Shown in pieces: positions 8,921 through 16,783 of a stretch of DNA of 55,889 nt. The translations under genes and the position numbers were made by a program. Every line of letters starts with the position of its first letter. The first letter of the stretch is position 1. This DNA is from Phycisphaerales bacterium (lineage in GTDB: Bacteria > Planctomycetota > Phycisphaerae > Tepidisphaerales > Tepidisphaeraceae). Location of the stretch: NCBI GenBank assembly GCA_028291615.1, contig JAQGHM010000396.1, positions 1 to 55,889 on the forward strand, written 5' to 3'. Below the pieces are notes generated by a model. That model searched no databases and was not told the origin of the DNA. It saw only the letters and a program-made list of their open reading frames with translations.

Positions 8921-10051
8921 ATGCCCAAGCGAATCCTGGTTCTCAGTGCATCGGTCGGCGCAGGTCACATGCGCGCGGCGCAGGCCGTCGAGCTCGCCCT
9001 CAAACAACTCGCGCCCGATGCGCACGTTGAGAACGTCGATGTCCTCACCCTCACCAACGCCCTCTTCCGCCGTCTCTACGGCTCAGCCTACCTCGACCTC
9101 GTGAACAAGGCCCCGCATGTCCTGGGCTACTTCTACGACATGATGGATCGCCCGCGCCGCGCAAATTCCAAGCGCGATCGCCTGCGACGCGCCGCGGAGA
9201 AGTTGAACCTCCGCAAGCTCGAAAGTTTTCTCATCGACCATCCGTGGGACGTGATCGTCAACACGCACTTCCTCCCCGCCGAGATCATCGCCGGGCTGAC
9301 GAAGTCGCGCAAACTCTCGATGCCGCAGATAACCGTCACCACGGATTTCGAAACCCACCGCCTCTGGGTCAACCAGCCGTGCGAGCATTTCACCACCGCC
9401 ACCGACGAGGGCAAAGCGTATCTCGCGCACTGGGGCGTGCCCGCTGAGAATATCACCGTCACCGGCATCCCGATCCATCCCCTCTTCGCCCACGAAATGA
9501 AGCGCGAGGAAGCGCTGAAGAATCAGGGCCTCCACGGCGATCGCCCCGTCGTCCTGCAACTCGCCGGCGGATTCGGCGTCGGCCCGATCGAACAACTCTT
9601 CCAGGGTTTGCTCGCCATCCAAACGCCGCTGGAGATCGCCGTCGTCTGCGGGAAGAACGCGAAGGTCCGCGCCAAGCTGCAGAAGATCACCGTCCCGCCG
9701 CGCCATCGCGCGAAAGTCATCGGCTTTACCACCGAGATGGATCAACTCCTCTGCGCCGCCGACCTCGTCCTCTCCAAGCCCGGCGGTCTGACGACGTCCG
9801 AGATCCTCGCCCGCGGCGCAGCCTTCGCCATCGTCAACCCCATCCCCGGCCAGGAATCCCGCAACAGCGACTACCTCCTCGAAAACGGCGCAGCGATCAA
9901 GATCAACAACATCCCGACGATGGCCTTGAAACTGGGCCCGCTGCTGAGCGACCCGAAGCGGTTGCAGAGTCTGAAGGACAACGCAAAACGCCTGGGCCGA
10001 CCGCAGGCAGCATACGACGTAGCGCGGATCGCGCTGGGATTGGCGGGGTGA
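8921..10051 (+). CDS. MGDG synthase/UgtP-like GT28 glycosyltransferase
   Basis: A 376-residue GT-B enzyme of the group that adds hexose to diacylglycerol (MGD1, processive UgtP/YpfP) and is related to MurG. The N terminus ILVLSASVGAGHMRAA carries the glycine-rich acceptor-side loop of this group. The long segment with VIVNTHFLPAEII matches the MGDG_synth domain, and the donor site shows LSKPGGLTTSEILARG near residue 285 followed by PIPGQESRN. Membrane glycolipid synthesis at the inner leaflet is the likely role; lipid II synthesis is less likely because the N-terminal domain is the MGDG type. The ATG at 8921 is used because it starts the conserved core and follows a -10-like box. Confidence 0.88.
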   Translation: MPKRILVLSASVGAGHMRAAQAVELALKQLAPDAHVENVDVLTLTNALFRRLYGSAYLDLVNKAPHVLGYFYDMMDRPRRANSKRDRLRRAAEKLNLRKLESFLIDHPWDVIVNTHFLPAEIIAGLTKSRKLSMPQITVTTDFETHRLWVNQPCEHFTTATDEGKAYLAHWGVPAENITVTGIPIHPLFAHEMKREEALKNQGLHGDRPVVLQLAGGFGVGPIEQLFQGLLAIQTPLEIAVVCGKNAKVRAKLQKITVPPRHRAKVIGFTTEMDQLLCAADLVLSKPGGLTTSEILARGAAFAIVNPIPGQESRNSDYLLENGAAIKINNIPTMALKLGPLLSDPKRLQSLKDNAKRLGRPQAAYDVARIALGLAG

Positions 10052-10073
10052 CCATGCGTTATCGAGCTATTTC

Positions 10074-10103
10074 TTGGACTTGGTGTCGCTTACCGGCTAT
10101 GAC
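10074..10103 (+). promoter_or_regulatory. Candidate sigma70-type promoter, copy 1
   Basis: TTGGAC, an 18-base spacer and TATGAC. The same hexamers with the same spacing occur in front of the paralog at 12187. The predicted transcription start falls at the hairpin that begins at 10109. Confidence 0.5.
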
Positions 10104-10108
10104 AGGAT

Positions 10109-10123
10109 CTTCACGTCGTGAAG
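10109..10123 (+). promoter_or_regulatory. Leader hairpin next to the ribosome binding site, copy 1
   Basis: CTTCAC-GTC-GTGAAG is a perfect 6-bp inverted repeat with a 3-base loop. GGGAG follows immediately and the ATG comes ten bases after the stem. It is conserved, with only the loop changed, before the second paralog. It could be a 5'-end stabilising hairpin, a translational control element or a repressor site. Confidence 0.45.
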
Positions 10124-10133
10124 GGAGCTTCCT

Positions 10134-11573
10134 ATGGACCGTCGATATCGCCTTGTCGTAGCCGCCGTACTCTTCTGCATCTCCACCGCCATGGCGGTCG
10201 GCCCACTGCATCCCAGCGATCCGCCGGTCCCGCCGCTGAGCGATGCGAGTCTCAAGAAACAGAAATGGGTCGCGAAGGAGATGCTCGACGCCTACGACCA
10301 GGTGGGGCATCACGATCCCAAGTGGGACGAGCCGGCGCGGCTGGCGCTGCGACTTTCGGTGGACATGTGGGGCGCGCCGCGCTCGCGCGAGGGTGGCAAT
10401 TGGGTGCAGTACCAGGCGGCACAGCGCGCCATCGACGCGGGGTGCGACGATCCTATGGTGCTTTACGTCTACGCGCGTACGTTTGTCAACTTCGGCAATG
10501 ATCCGGAAAAATGCCGGCACCTGCACAATCGCGCGGCCGACGCTTTGCGCGGTAGCCGTTACTCGGGTTTTTACAAATCGATCTCGCAGTTCCGCGCTGC
10601 CCAGCTCCAGATCGAACTGGCCAACGAACACGGGCGCGCCATGGGCAAGTACGACATGGATGAGCTCACCGCCGGTACCTCACGCCTTTCCCTGGCAATC
10701 GGCGTGATGGGCCAATTGTCGCGCGAGATTAACGTGCCGGTCGGTCAGTGGATCGACTTGGGCGGCGAGGTGTTGAGCGAGGCGATGATCCAGGGTGGCG
10801 GGCGCACGCTGGCGGTGGAATGGGCGCTCCCGGAGATTGAAAAGCGCGCCCCCAAGCTCGCGACGCTGGTCATCAAGGGGCACCTCTACACGAAATGGGC
10901 GTGGGACGCGCGCGGTGATGACTTCGCCGGCAACGTGACCGACGGCGGCTGGAAGCTGATGAAGCAGCGCCTCGATGTTGCGCAAACGACGCTGGAGGAG
11001 GCGTGGAAGCTCGACCCGACGTGCATTGACATCCCAATCCAGATGATCACCGTCGAGCTCGGCCAGGGACAGGGGCGCGAGCGCATGGAAATGTGGTTCA
11101 AGCGCGCGATGGAAATCGACCCAGACAGTCAGGAAGCCTGCCGCGCCAAGCTGTATTACCTCGAGCCCAAGTGGTATGGCACGCCGCGCGATATGGTCGA
11201 TTTCGGCCGCGAGTGCCTCAAGACCGGCCGCTTCAATTCCAACGTGCCCTGGACGCTCGAGCGCGCCCACGCCGCGCTCAGCCATTACACGCGCGGCGGT
11301 TACGCCAATGACTCCGATCCCCGGTATTACGGGAGGCCAGGCGTTTGGACCGACCTCAAGCAAGTCTTCGACGGCTACCTGGCGGTCGACAAAGATCTGA
11401 ACCCCAACTACCTGAGAAACCAATACGCTCGTTACGCCTGCCTCGCCGAGGCGTGGGACGACGCGGCGAAAATGTTCCCGCTGATCGGCGACCGCATTGA
11501 CCCGCGAGTGTGGAAGGCCGACGAATTTCAGTGGGCGCGAAAGGCAGCGCTGGCCAACGCCGGCGCGCATTAA
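10134..11573 (+). CDS. Secreted helical-repeat protein, paralog A
   Basis: A 479-residue protein with a signal peptide (VVAAVLFCISTAMA) and an alpha-helical body that looks TPR-like but without clear TPR consensus. Signatures shared with two other proteins in this window are AYDQVGHHDPKWDE, AGCDDPMVLYVYARTF, LEEAWKLDP, ELGQGQGRERMEMWFKRA and LSHYTRGG. It is closest to the product of 12187 and more distant from that of 29865. No catalytic motif was recognised. A scaffold or interaction role outside the cytoplasm is the simplest reading. A conserved promoter, hairpin and GGGAG precede the ATG. Confidence 0.8.
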   Translation: MDRRYRLVVAAVLFCISTAMAVGPLHPSDPPVPPLSDASLKKQKWVAKEMLDAYDQVGHHDPKWDEPARLALRLSVDMWGAPRSREGGNWVQYQAAQRAIDAGCDDPMVLYVYARTFVNFGNDPEKCRHLHNRAADALRGSRYSGFYKSISQFRAAQLQIELANEHGRAMGKYDMDELTAGTSRLSLAIGVMGQLSREINVPVGQWIDLGGEVLSEAMIQGGGRTLAVEWALPEIEKRAPKLATLVIKGHLYTKWAWDARGDDFAGNVTDGGWKLMKQRLDVAQTTLEEAWKLDPTCIDIPIQMITVELGQGQGRERMEMWFKRAMEIDPDSQEACRAKLYYLEPKWYGTPRDMVDFGRECLKTGRFNSNVPWTLERAHAALSHYTRGGYANDSDPRYYGRPGVWTDLKQVFDGYLAVDKDLNPNYLRNQYARYACLAEAWDDAAKMFPLIGDRIDPRVWKADEFQWARKAALANAGAH

Positions 11574-11602
11574 TCGCCCAGAGTTAACAGGGGGGATTAC
11601 AA

Positions 11603-12118
11603 ATGATCATCGCGTTTGTCCGCCTCACGAGCCGTACGCCATCGCATGCCGACGCCGTGCTCGCACTATCGATCCTTTTCTTCTGCCTCCCGGTCATTAT
11701 TTTCATCGCCGGCGCGATCGCGCGATTGAGCCGCCGTCGCAGGCCGGTCGAGTTCATCGAAGGCGTCTGCGGCCGTTGCGGATATAGCCTCCAGGGCCTG
11801 CCGGGAACCACCTGCCCGGAGTGTGGCGCCGATACATCGCGCGTCGGAACACGCCGGCCTCTGCGAAGCCTCACCAGCGGGACCTCGCTCGCCTGTGCCA
11901 TGTGGATTGCGCTGATGCTCGGCGTCAATTCCCTATGGGAATTTGAGATCGAGGGATATCTCCAGCGGCTCTTCTGGAACGATGAGGAGTACACGCTTTT
12001 ATTGCCGGCGGAGCATCCGACCCAGGCATATCGACTCGCATTGGTCGCAGCCCTGACGATCGCCGGCGTGCTTGCCATCCTCTGGATTTCACGGCGCCAG
12101 GCATCCCGCCGGCGATAG
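11603..12118 (+). CDS. Membrane protein with a central zinc ribbon
   Basis: A 171-residue protein with a hydrophobic segment at about residues 18-40, a zinc-ribbon of CGRCGYSLQGLPG then CPECG near residues 56-75, and two further hydrophobic segments (about 93-110 and 143-161). GGGGGG lies seven bases before the ATG. Such zinc-ribbon membrane proteins are frequent in Phycisphaerae and have no known function. It sits between the two tandem paralogs with a 29-base gap after the first, so co-transcription with the upstream gene is likely. Confidence 0.72.
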   Translation: MIIAFVRLTSRTPSHADAVLALSILFFCLPVIIFIAGAIARLSRRRRPVEFIEGVCGRCGYSLQGLPGTTCPECGADTSRVGTRRPLRSLTSGTSLACAMWIALMLGVNSLWEFEIEGYLQRLFWNDEEYTLLLPAEHPTQAYRLALVAALTIAGVLAILWISRRQASRRR

Positions 12119-12125
12119 TATTTCC

Positions 12126-12155
12126 TTGGACTGCCGAGGAGTTTCCGGATATGAA
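12126..12155 (+). promoter_or_regulatory. Candidate sigma70-type promoter, copy 2
   Basis: TTGGAC, an 18-base spacer and TATGAA, matching the arrangement before paralog A. It implies paralog B has its own promoter rather than relying on readthrough. Confidence 0.5.
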
Positions 12156-12160
12156 AGCAG

Positions 12161-12175
12161 CTTCACATCGTGAAG
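12161..12175 (+). promoter_or_regulatory. Leader hairpin next to the ribosome binding site, copy 2
   Basis: CTTCAC-ATC-GTGAAG, followed directly by GGGAG and the ATG at 12187. Stem bases are identical to copy 1 while the loop differs, which fits selection on, or recent duplication of, the stem. Confidence 0.45.
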
Positions 12176-12186
12176 GGAGTCGTATC

Positions 12187-13623
12187 ATGAATCGTCGCTT
12201 GCACCTCGTCGTTGCGTTGACCTGGTTTTGCATCCTTTCCACCGCGGTGGGCGTGGGTCCGTTGCATCCGGGGCAAGCCCCGATCCCGCCGCTGAGCCCT
12301 GCGAGCCTGAAGACCTTCGAGTGGATGAAGGGGGTGACGGTCGGTGCTTACGACCGGGTTGGCAAGCGCAATCCCAAGTGGGACGAAGCCGCGCGCCAGG
12401 CGCTAGCGCTTGGGGCGGAATTGTGGGGTTCGCCCGGGCCTCATATGGGGGTCGACCGGTCGCTCTTTGAGACGTCCCAGCGTGCGGTGGAGGCTGGGTG
12501 CGACGATCCGCTGGTTCTTTACATGTACGCCCGCACGTTCCGTAATTGGGGTAACGATCCGGTGAAGACGATCGCGCTGCATCAGCGCGCGGCCGATGCG
12601 TTGTGGGACAGCGAATATTCATCGTATCACCGGTCACTGGCGCAGTTCCGCATCGCGCAGTTGCACCTTGATCAGTTTGCCGAGCGTAAGCGACCGGGCG
12701 GCGAGAACGCGCAGGAGGCATTCCGCGCCGGCGTGGAGCGCATCAACAAGGCCACCGGTTTGCTCGACGATCTCGCCAAAGAGAAGGACGTGCCAATCGA
12801 CAAGTGGGTGGATCTGGGCGATGCGCTACAGGCGGCGTTTAAAATGGGCCTTGGCCCGACCCAGGCGGTCGAGCGGGCGCTTCCGCATTTTGAGAGGACC
12901 GCCCCGAAGATCGCATATCTCACGATCAAGGGTGAGTTTTATACGAAGTGGGCATGGCAGGCGCGCGGCGGCGGCTTTGCCGGCACCGTCACGCCCGAAG
13001 GCTGGAAGACGATGGCCGACCGCCTCGCCGTTGCGCAAGCGGCGCTGGAGGAAGCCTGGACGCTCGACCCCACCAACTGCGACGCCGCCACACGCATGCT
13101 GACGGTGGAGCTCGGCCAGGGGCAGGGACGCGATCGCATGGAACTATGGTTCAAGCGGGCGACCGAGGCCAACCCGGACAACAACCGGGCATATCAGGAC
13201 AAGCTCTATTACGTGGAACCCAAGTGGCACGGCAGCCCTGAAGAAATGCTGCGGTTTGGACGCGAATGCGTGAAGCAAGGCCGATTCCTGACCAAGGCGC
13301 CAATGGTGCTGGAATCGGCCCATGAGGCGCTGAGTCATTACACGCGTGGCGGCTGGGTGAAGGAGTCTGACCTGAATTATTATAAGGACCCGGCGGTCTG
13401 GGCAGACCTGAAGTCAGTCTATGACGGCTACCTTCGGGCCGACAAGGGGGCCGACCTCGACTACATGCGCAACCGCTATGCCTACCTTGCCTGGCTGTGT
13501 GAAGCATGGGGCGATGCCGACAAGATGTTCACGGTCATTGGCGACCACCCGGACCCGCGATTATGGACCGCGGAGAATTTCAATGCTGCCCGGAAGGAGG
13601 CTGCTGAAAAATCGGGGAAGTGA
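12187..13623 (+). CDS. Secreted helical-repeat protein, paralog B
   Basis: A 478-residue tandem paralog of the protein encoded at 10134. It has the same signal peptide layout (LVVALTWFCILSTAVG), the same GPLHPG N terminus, and the same blocks AYDRVGKRNPKWDE, AGCDDPLVLYMYARTF, ELGQGQGRDRMELWFKRA and LSHYTRGG. The ATG at 12187 is chosen over an in-frame ATG at 12151 because GAAGGGAG lies upstream and the leader aligns with that of paralog A. Gene order A, zinc-ribbon protein, B suggests duplication of a unit including the promoter. Function unknown; export is predicted. Confidence 0.8.
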   Translation: MNRRLHLVVALTWFCILSTAVGVGPLHPGQAPIPPLSPASLKTFEWMKGVTVGAYDRVGKRNPKWDEAARQALALGAELWGSPGPHMGVDRSLFETSQRAVEAGCDDPLVLYMYARTFRNWGNDPVKTIALHQRAADALWDSEYSSYHRSLAQFRIAQLHLDQFAERKRPGGENAQEAFRAGVERINKATGLLDDLAKEKDVPIDKWVDLGDALQAAFKMGLGPTQAVERALPHFERTAPKIAYLTIKGEFYTKWAWQARGGGFAGTVTPEGWKTMADRLAVAQAALEEAWTLDPTNCDAATRMLTVELGQGQGRDRMELWFKRATEANPDNNRAYQDKLYYVEPKWHGSPEEMLRFGRECVKQGRFLTKAPMVLESAHEALSHYTRGGWVKESDLNYYKDPAVWADLKSVYDGYLRADKGADLDYMRNRYAYLAWLCEAWGDADKMFTVIGDHPDPRLWTAENFNAARKEAAEKSGK

Positions 13624-13953
13624 TTCGTAGGGATTCGCGCTGCGGCATCTCGCATCATCGCTGCCCCGAGTGCGGGTCGAACCTGCAAGTGGTTGGAAAG
13701 AAATGGGGCGAAATTAAGCGCTATCCCGGTTGAACCTGCTGAAAAACCCGTTCGGGCCCGCCCTCTACAGGCCAATGTCTCGCCTGCCTGCCCCGCTCTA
13801 ATATACCGGAATGGAATTCATCATCATCCTGATCGCCGTGCTGGTCGTTGCTGCCGCGATGGGGTTCCTGGTCGAGTCGCTGGGCGATCGCTCATAGGTC
13901 TGACCGGGTTCCGCCGATGTTGTCGCGAGGCTTGGCGTGCTATAACCGCCGCC
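13624..13953. other. Intergenic region holding one possible micro-ORF
   Basis: 330 bases between paralog B and the MFS gene. Apart from the 28-codon frame at 13811-13897 and a -10-like TATAAC at 13941, seven bases before the MFS ATG, nothing was recognised. Confidence 0.5.
13811..13897 (+). CDS. Possible 28-residue single-span membrane peptide
   Basis: The frame reads MEFIIILIAVLVVAAAMGFL and then a short polar end. It is a clean transmembrane helix. TAATAT at 13799-13804 ends six bases before the ATG, the same layout as at other starts here. It lies upstream of the MFS exporter. It could be a real small membrane protein or chance; no homolog is known to me. Confidence 0.3.
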   Translation: MEFIIILIAVLVVAAAMGFLVESLGDRS

Positions 13954-15300
13954 ATGTCCCAGACCGCCGCTTCGAATGAAGAATCCGCCCTGCCCGTCGA
14001 GCCGCCCAAGGGCGCGCTGCTCTCGATCTTCCTGATCGTCCTGGTCGATTTTCTCGGCTTTGGGCTGATCATCCCGCTGCTGCCTTTTTATATTCCGGAT
14101 TACGAGAACAACCCGCTGAAGGTCACGCTGCTGTTTTCGGTCTACTCGATCTGCCAGTTTATCGGCGCGCCGATTTTGGGCGCGCTGTCGGATCGCTATG
14201 GCCGGCGGCCGATCCTGATCTTCTCGCAGATCGGCAGTGCGGCGGGGTACATCCTGCTGGGCGTCGCGTCCGTCGGCACTTGGGATCCGCACACGCGCCT
14301 GATGCTGGTCTACCTCTCGCGCATCATCGACGGATTCACGGGCGGGAACGTCTCAACGGCGCAGGCTTACATCTCCGACGTCACCACGCGCGAGAACCGC
14401 GCCAAGGGAATGGGCCTGCTGGGCGCGGCGTTCGGCATCGGCTTTTGCCTGGGACCGTTCCTGGGTGGCGTGCTGGGAGGCATCAACGTGAGCTGGCCGG
14501 CGTACGCTGCCGCCATCTTCGCTACCATCGCCGCCGCGCAGACGTACTTCAAGCTCCCCGAATCGCGCGTGCACAAGCCGACGGAATCCAAGCTCTGGCT
14601 GCACCCGAGCAATTTCACGCCGGTGCTTAAGAAGCCGGTGGTGTTTCAGATCCTGCTGATCTCATTCGCTTCGATGGCGGCGTTCGTGATGATGGAAGCC
14701 ACCGTCGGCATCTTCCTGGCCAAAATTTACAGATGGACTGATCCCAAGATCGCGGCGCAGAAAACTGGATGGTTCTTCGGTTATGTTGGCTTGATCATCG
14801 TGCTGGTGCAGGGGGGGATGATCGGCCGCCTGACCAAGCGCGTGGGGGAGTGGCCGCTGGCGATCATCGGCCCGATATTGGTCGCCGTCGGCATGGGCTT
14901 TTACATCGGGATGGCGTGGTGGCCGGCGCTGCTGGTCCTCGGCCTCGCCGGTGCGTTTAACGCAACGGGGCGCAGCCTGCAGGGGCCGACGCTTTCGTCG
15001 CTCTTGAGCAAATATAGCAATCCCGACGAACAGGGCGTTGTCTTTGGTCTCTATCACGGCCTGTCGAGCCTGGCGCGCGTTGCGGGTCCGATCATCGCCG
15101 GACTGACCTATCCGTACTGGCACAACACCGGCCATTTCTGGACGAGCGGGATCATCGTGCTGGTGGTGGCGGTCTGGACGATCGCGGTGAAGGCGCAGGC
15201 GCGGCGATATCGCCTGGCGCCTGAAGCGGGCGGCCCGGCGTTTGAAGTCATCCAACGCGAAGAAGCCGTGGGTCGCGCTGCGACGACCGAGATTGAGTAA
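13954..15300 (+). CDS. MFS transporter, TetA/DHA1-like
   Basis: A 448-residue major facilitator with twelve predicted helices. The N terminus has IIPLLPFYIPDY and MFS motif A GALSDRYGRRPIL between helices 2 and 3 (around residue 75). GLLGAAFGIGFCLGPFLGG matches motif C of drug/H+ antiporters in helix 5. The closest remembered relatives are tetracycline-resistance-type and multidrug exporters, so proton-driven export of a small molecule is likely, but the substrate is open. The ATG at 13954 is used; a longer open frame back to 13693 covers non-conserved arginine-rich sequence. Confidence 0.88.
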   Translation: MSQTAASNEESALPVEPPKGALLSIFLIVLVDFLGFGLIIPLLPFYIPDYENNPLKVTLLFSVYSICQFIGAPILGALSDRYGRRPILIFSQIGSAAGYILLGVASVGTWDPHTRLMLVYLSRIIDGFTGGNVSTAQAYISDVTTRENRAKGMGLLGAAFGIGFCLGPFLGGVLGGINVSWPAYAAAIFATIAAAQTYFKLPESRVHKPTESKLWLHPSNFTPVLKKPVVFQILLISFASMAAFVMMEATVGIFLAKIYRWTDPKIAAQKTGWFFGYVGLIIVLVQGGMIGRLTKRVGEWPLAIIGPILVAVGMGFYIGMAWWPALLVLGLAGAFNATGRSLQGPTLSSLLSKYSNPDEQGVVFGLYHGLSSLARVAGPIIAGLTYPYWHNTGHFWTSGIIVLVVAVWTIAVKAQARRYRLAPEAGGPAFEVIQREEAVGRAATTEIE

Positions 15301-15302
15301 GG

Positions 15303-16709
15303 CTACGAGTCCTTCAGCTCTATCCACGCCCTCGTCCCGCCCTCTACGTGCTCTAGCCCGATCCGCCCCCCGTGCGCTTCGACGATCTGCTTGCACACCG
15401 CCAGCCCGATCCCGCTGCCGGCGCTCTTGGTCGTGCTGAACCAAGCGAATGGGTCTTCGCCTTCCTTCAAGCTCAAGCCAGCGCCGCTGTCCTCGACTTC
15501 CACGCGCGCGTGTCCATCCTGCGCGACCGTGCGAATCACCAGCCGCCCGCCCTGTGGCATCGCATCGGTCGCGTTGATGATCAGGTTGAGCAGCACCTGC
15601 TTGATCTGTCCCGCGTCCGCCCGCGCGGGCGCCGCCGGGCCTTCCAGCGCCGCCTCGACGTTGGCGTGACGCAGCCGCCGGTCGAGCAGGTGCAGTACGT
15701 CTTGGGCGATCGCGCGCAGGTCCACCGTCTCCAGCTTCGGCTCGGCCTTTCGGCCCAGTATCAGCATCTCCTGCACGATGCCATCGAGCCGCTCGAGCTC
15801 CGACAGGGCGATCGTCAACGATTCGTCCGTTCGTCCTTCTTTCGCCAAGTGCTGCTGGAGCAACTGGAGGTTCATGCGAATTCCTGACAGCGGGTTACGA
15901 ACTTCGTGGGCCACAGACGAGGCGATCTTTCCGACCGCCGCCAGCCGCTCGGTCTCCAGCAATCGTTCCTGCGTCTCGCGCAATCGCCCGAGCATTCGAT
16001 TGAACGTGCTGGCCAGATCCGCAAGCTCGCGCGGCGCGTCCAGCTCGACGTCATGCAGGGGAAGGGGGGAGTGTCGAGTGCTGAGTCCTGAGTCCTGAGT
16101 GGGAAGTTGCGATTCGATCTGTGCGGAGAGGCGCCGGATTGGCTGGGTAATCGTGCGCGAGACGTAGACCGCGGCCAGGATCACCGCCAGCAGCACCGGC
16201 CCCGCCGCCAGGACGATCGGCCGAACGGCGGCGGCCTTGGCGTCGTCCAGCACGTGCTGATCGACCAGCAGGTAGAGCGTGTGCGTGCCGTTGCGCGCGT
16301 CCCGAATCTCAGAGGTGCCGATGACGAAATCGTGCCCGCCGACGCGGACGCTGCGCGGCAACGTCGCCCGGCCGTGGAGCTGGGCCTGGAGTTGCGCCTG
16401 GTCGGCATCGGACAGGCTGGAGACCAATGATTCACCGACGGCGTCGGCGTTGACCTCTGCGGCGACCTCGTCCTCTTCGCCGAAGATCTCCGACAACCGC
16501 TGCATCATCAGCGGCGAAAGCGGCAGGCGCATCTCCGAAACCACCCGCGCCGCGTTGGCCGCCCGCTCGCGCACCAACCGCCCCTCGATCACGTTCCCCA
16601 CCGCGCGCATGCCCAGATACGACAGCGCCGCGGCCGGCAATATGGTAAAAATGACAAATGCGATCAGGATGCGGCGACGAATCCCAGGATGCGTGCGGAC
16701 GGCGGCCAT
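15303..16709 (-). CDS. Membrane sensor histidine kinase
   Basis: A 468-residue histidine kinase: helix 1 (about residues 13-34), a periplasmic sensor of about 120 residues, helix 2, HAMP linker, HisKA with the phospho-acceptor in SSVAHEVRNPLSGI near residue 260, and a C-terminal HATPase with N box NLIINATDAM, DSGAGL and GSGIGLAVCKQIV. It autophosphorylates and would pass phosphate to a response regulator, none of which is adjacent. The HAMP region contains an insertion coded by tandem 7-bp repeats (16069-16100). The start at 16709 gives a normal N terminus; an upstream ATG at 16760 is possible. It diverges from the S9 peptidase gene. Confidence 0.9.
   Translation of the reverse strand: MAAVRTHPGIRRRILIAFVIFTILPAAALSYLGMRAVGNVIEGRLVRERAANAARVVSEMRLPLSPLMMQRLSEIFGEEDEVAAEVNADAVGESLVSSLSDADQAQLQAQLHGRATLPRSVRVGGHDFVIGTSEIRDARNGTHTLYLLVDQHVLDDAKAAAVRPIVLAAGPVLLAVILAAVYVSRTITQPIRRLSAQIESQLPTQDSGLSTRHSPLPLHDVELDAPRELADLASTFNRMLGRLRETQERLLETERLAAVGKIASSVAHEVRNPLSGIRMNLQLLQQHLAKEGRTDESLTIALSELERLDGIVQEMLILGRKAEPKLETVDLRAIAQDVLHLLDRRLRHANVEAALEGPAAPARADAGQIKQVLLNLIINATDAMPQGGRLVIRTVAQDGHARVEVEDSGAGLSLKEGEDPFAWFSTTKSAGSGIGLAVCKQIVEAHGGRIGLEHVEGGTRAWIELKDS
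16069..16100 (+). repeat. In-frame heptanucleotide tandem repeat inside the kinase gene
   Basis: Units GAGTGTC, GAGTGCT, GAGTCCT, GAGTCCT and a partial GAGT. On the coding strand it encodes TQDSGLSTRHS in the HAMP linker. The unit length is not a multiple of three, so unit gain or loss would usually break the frame. Confidence 0.75.
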
Positions 16710-16783
16710 ACCGGCGATTGTACGATAGATGACAATTCGCGCAGAATACAATGGCCTCATCCACCCGATATTCGGAGCGCATC

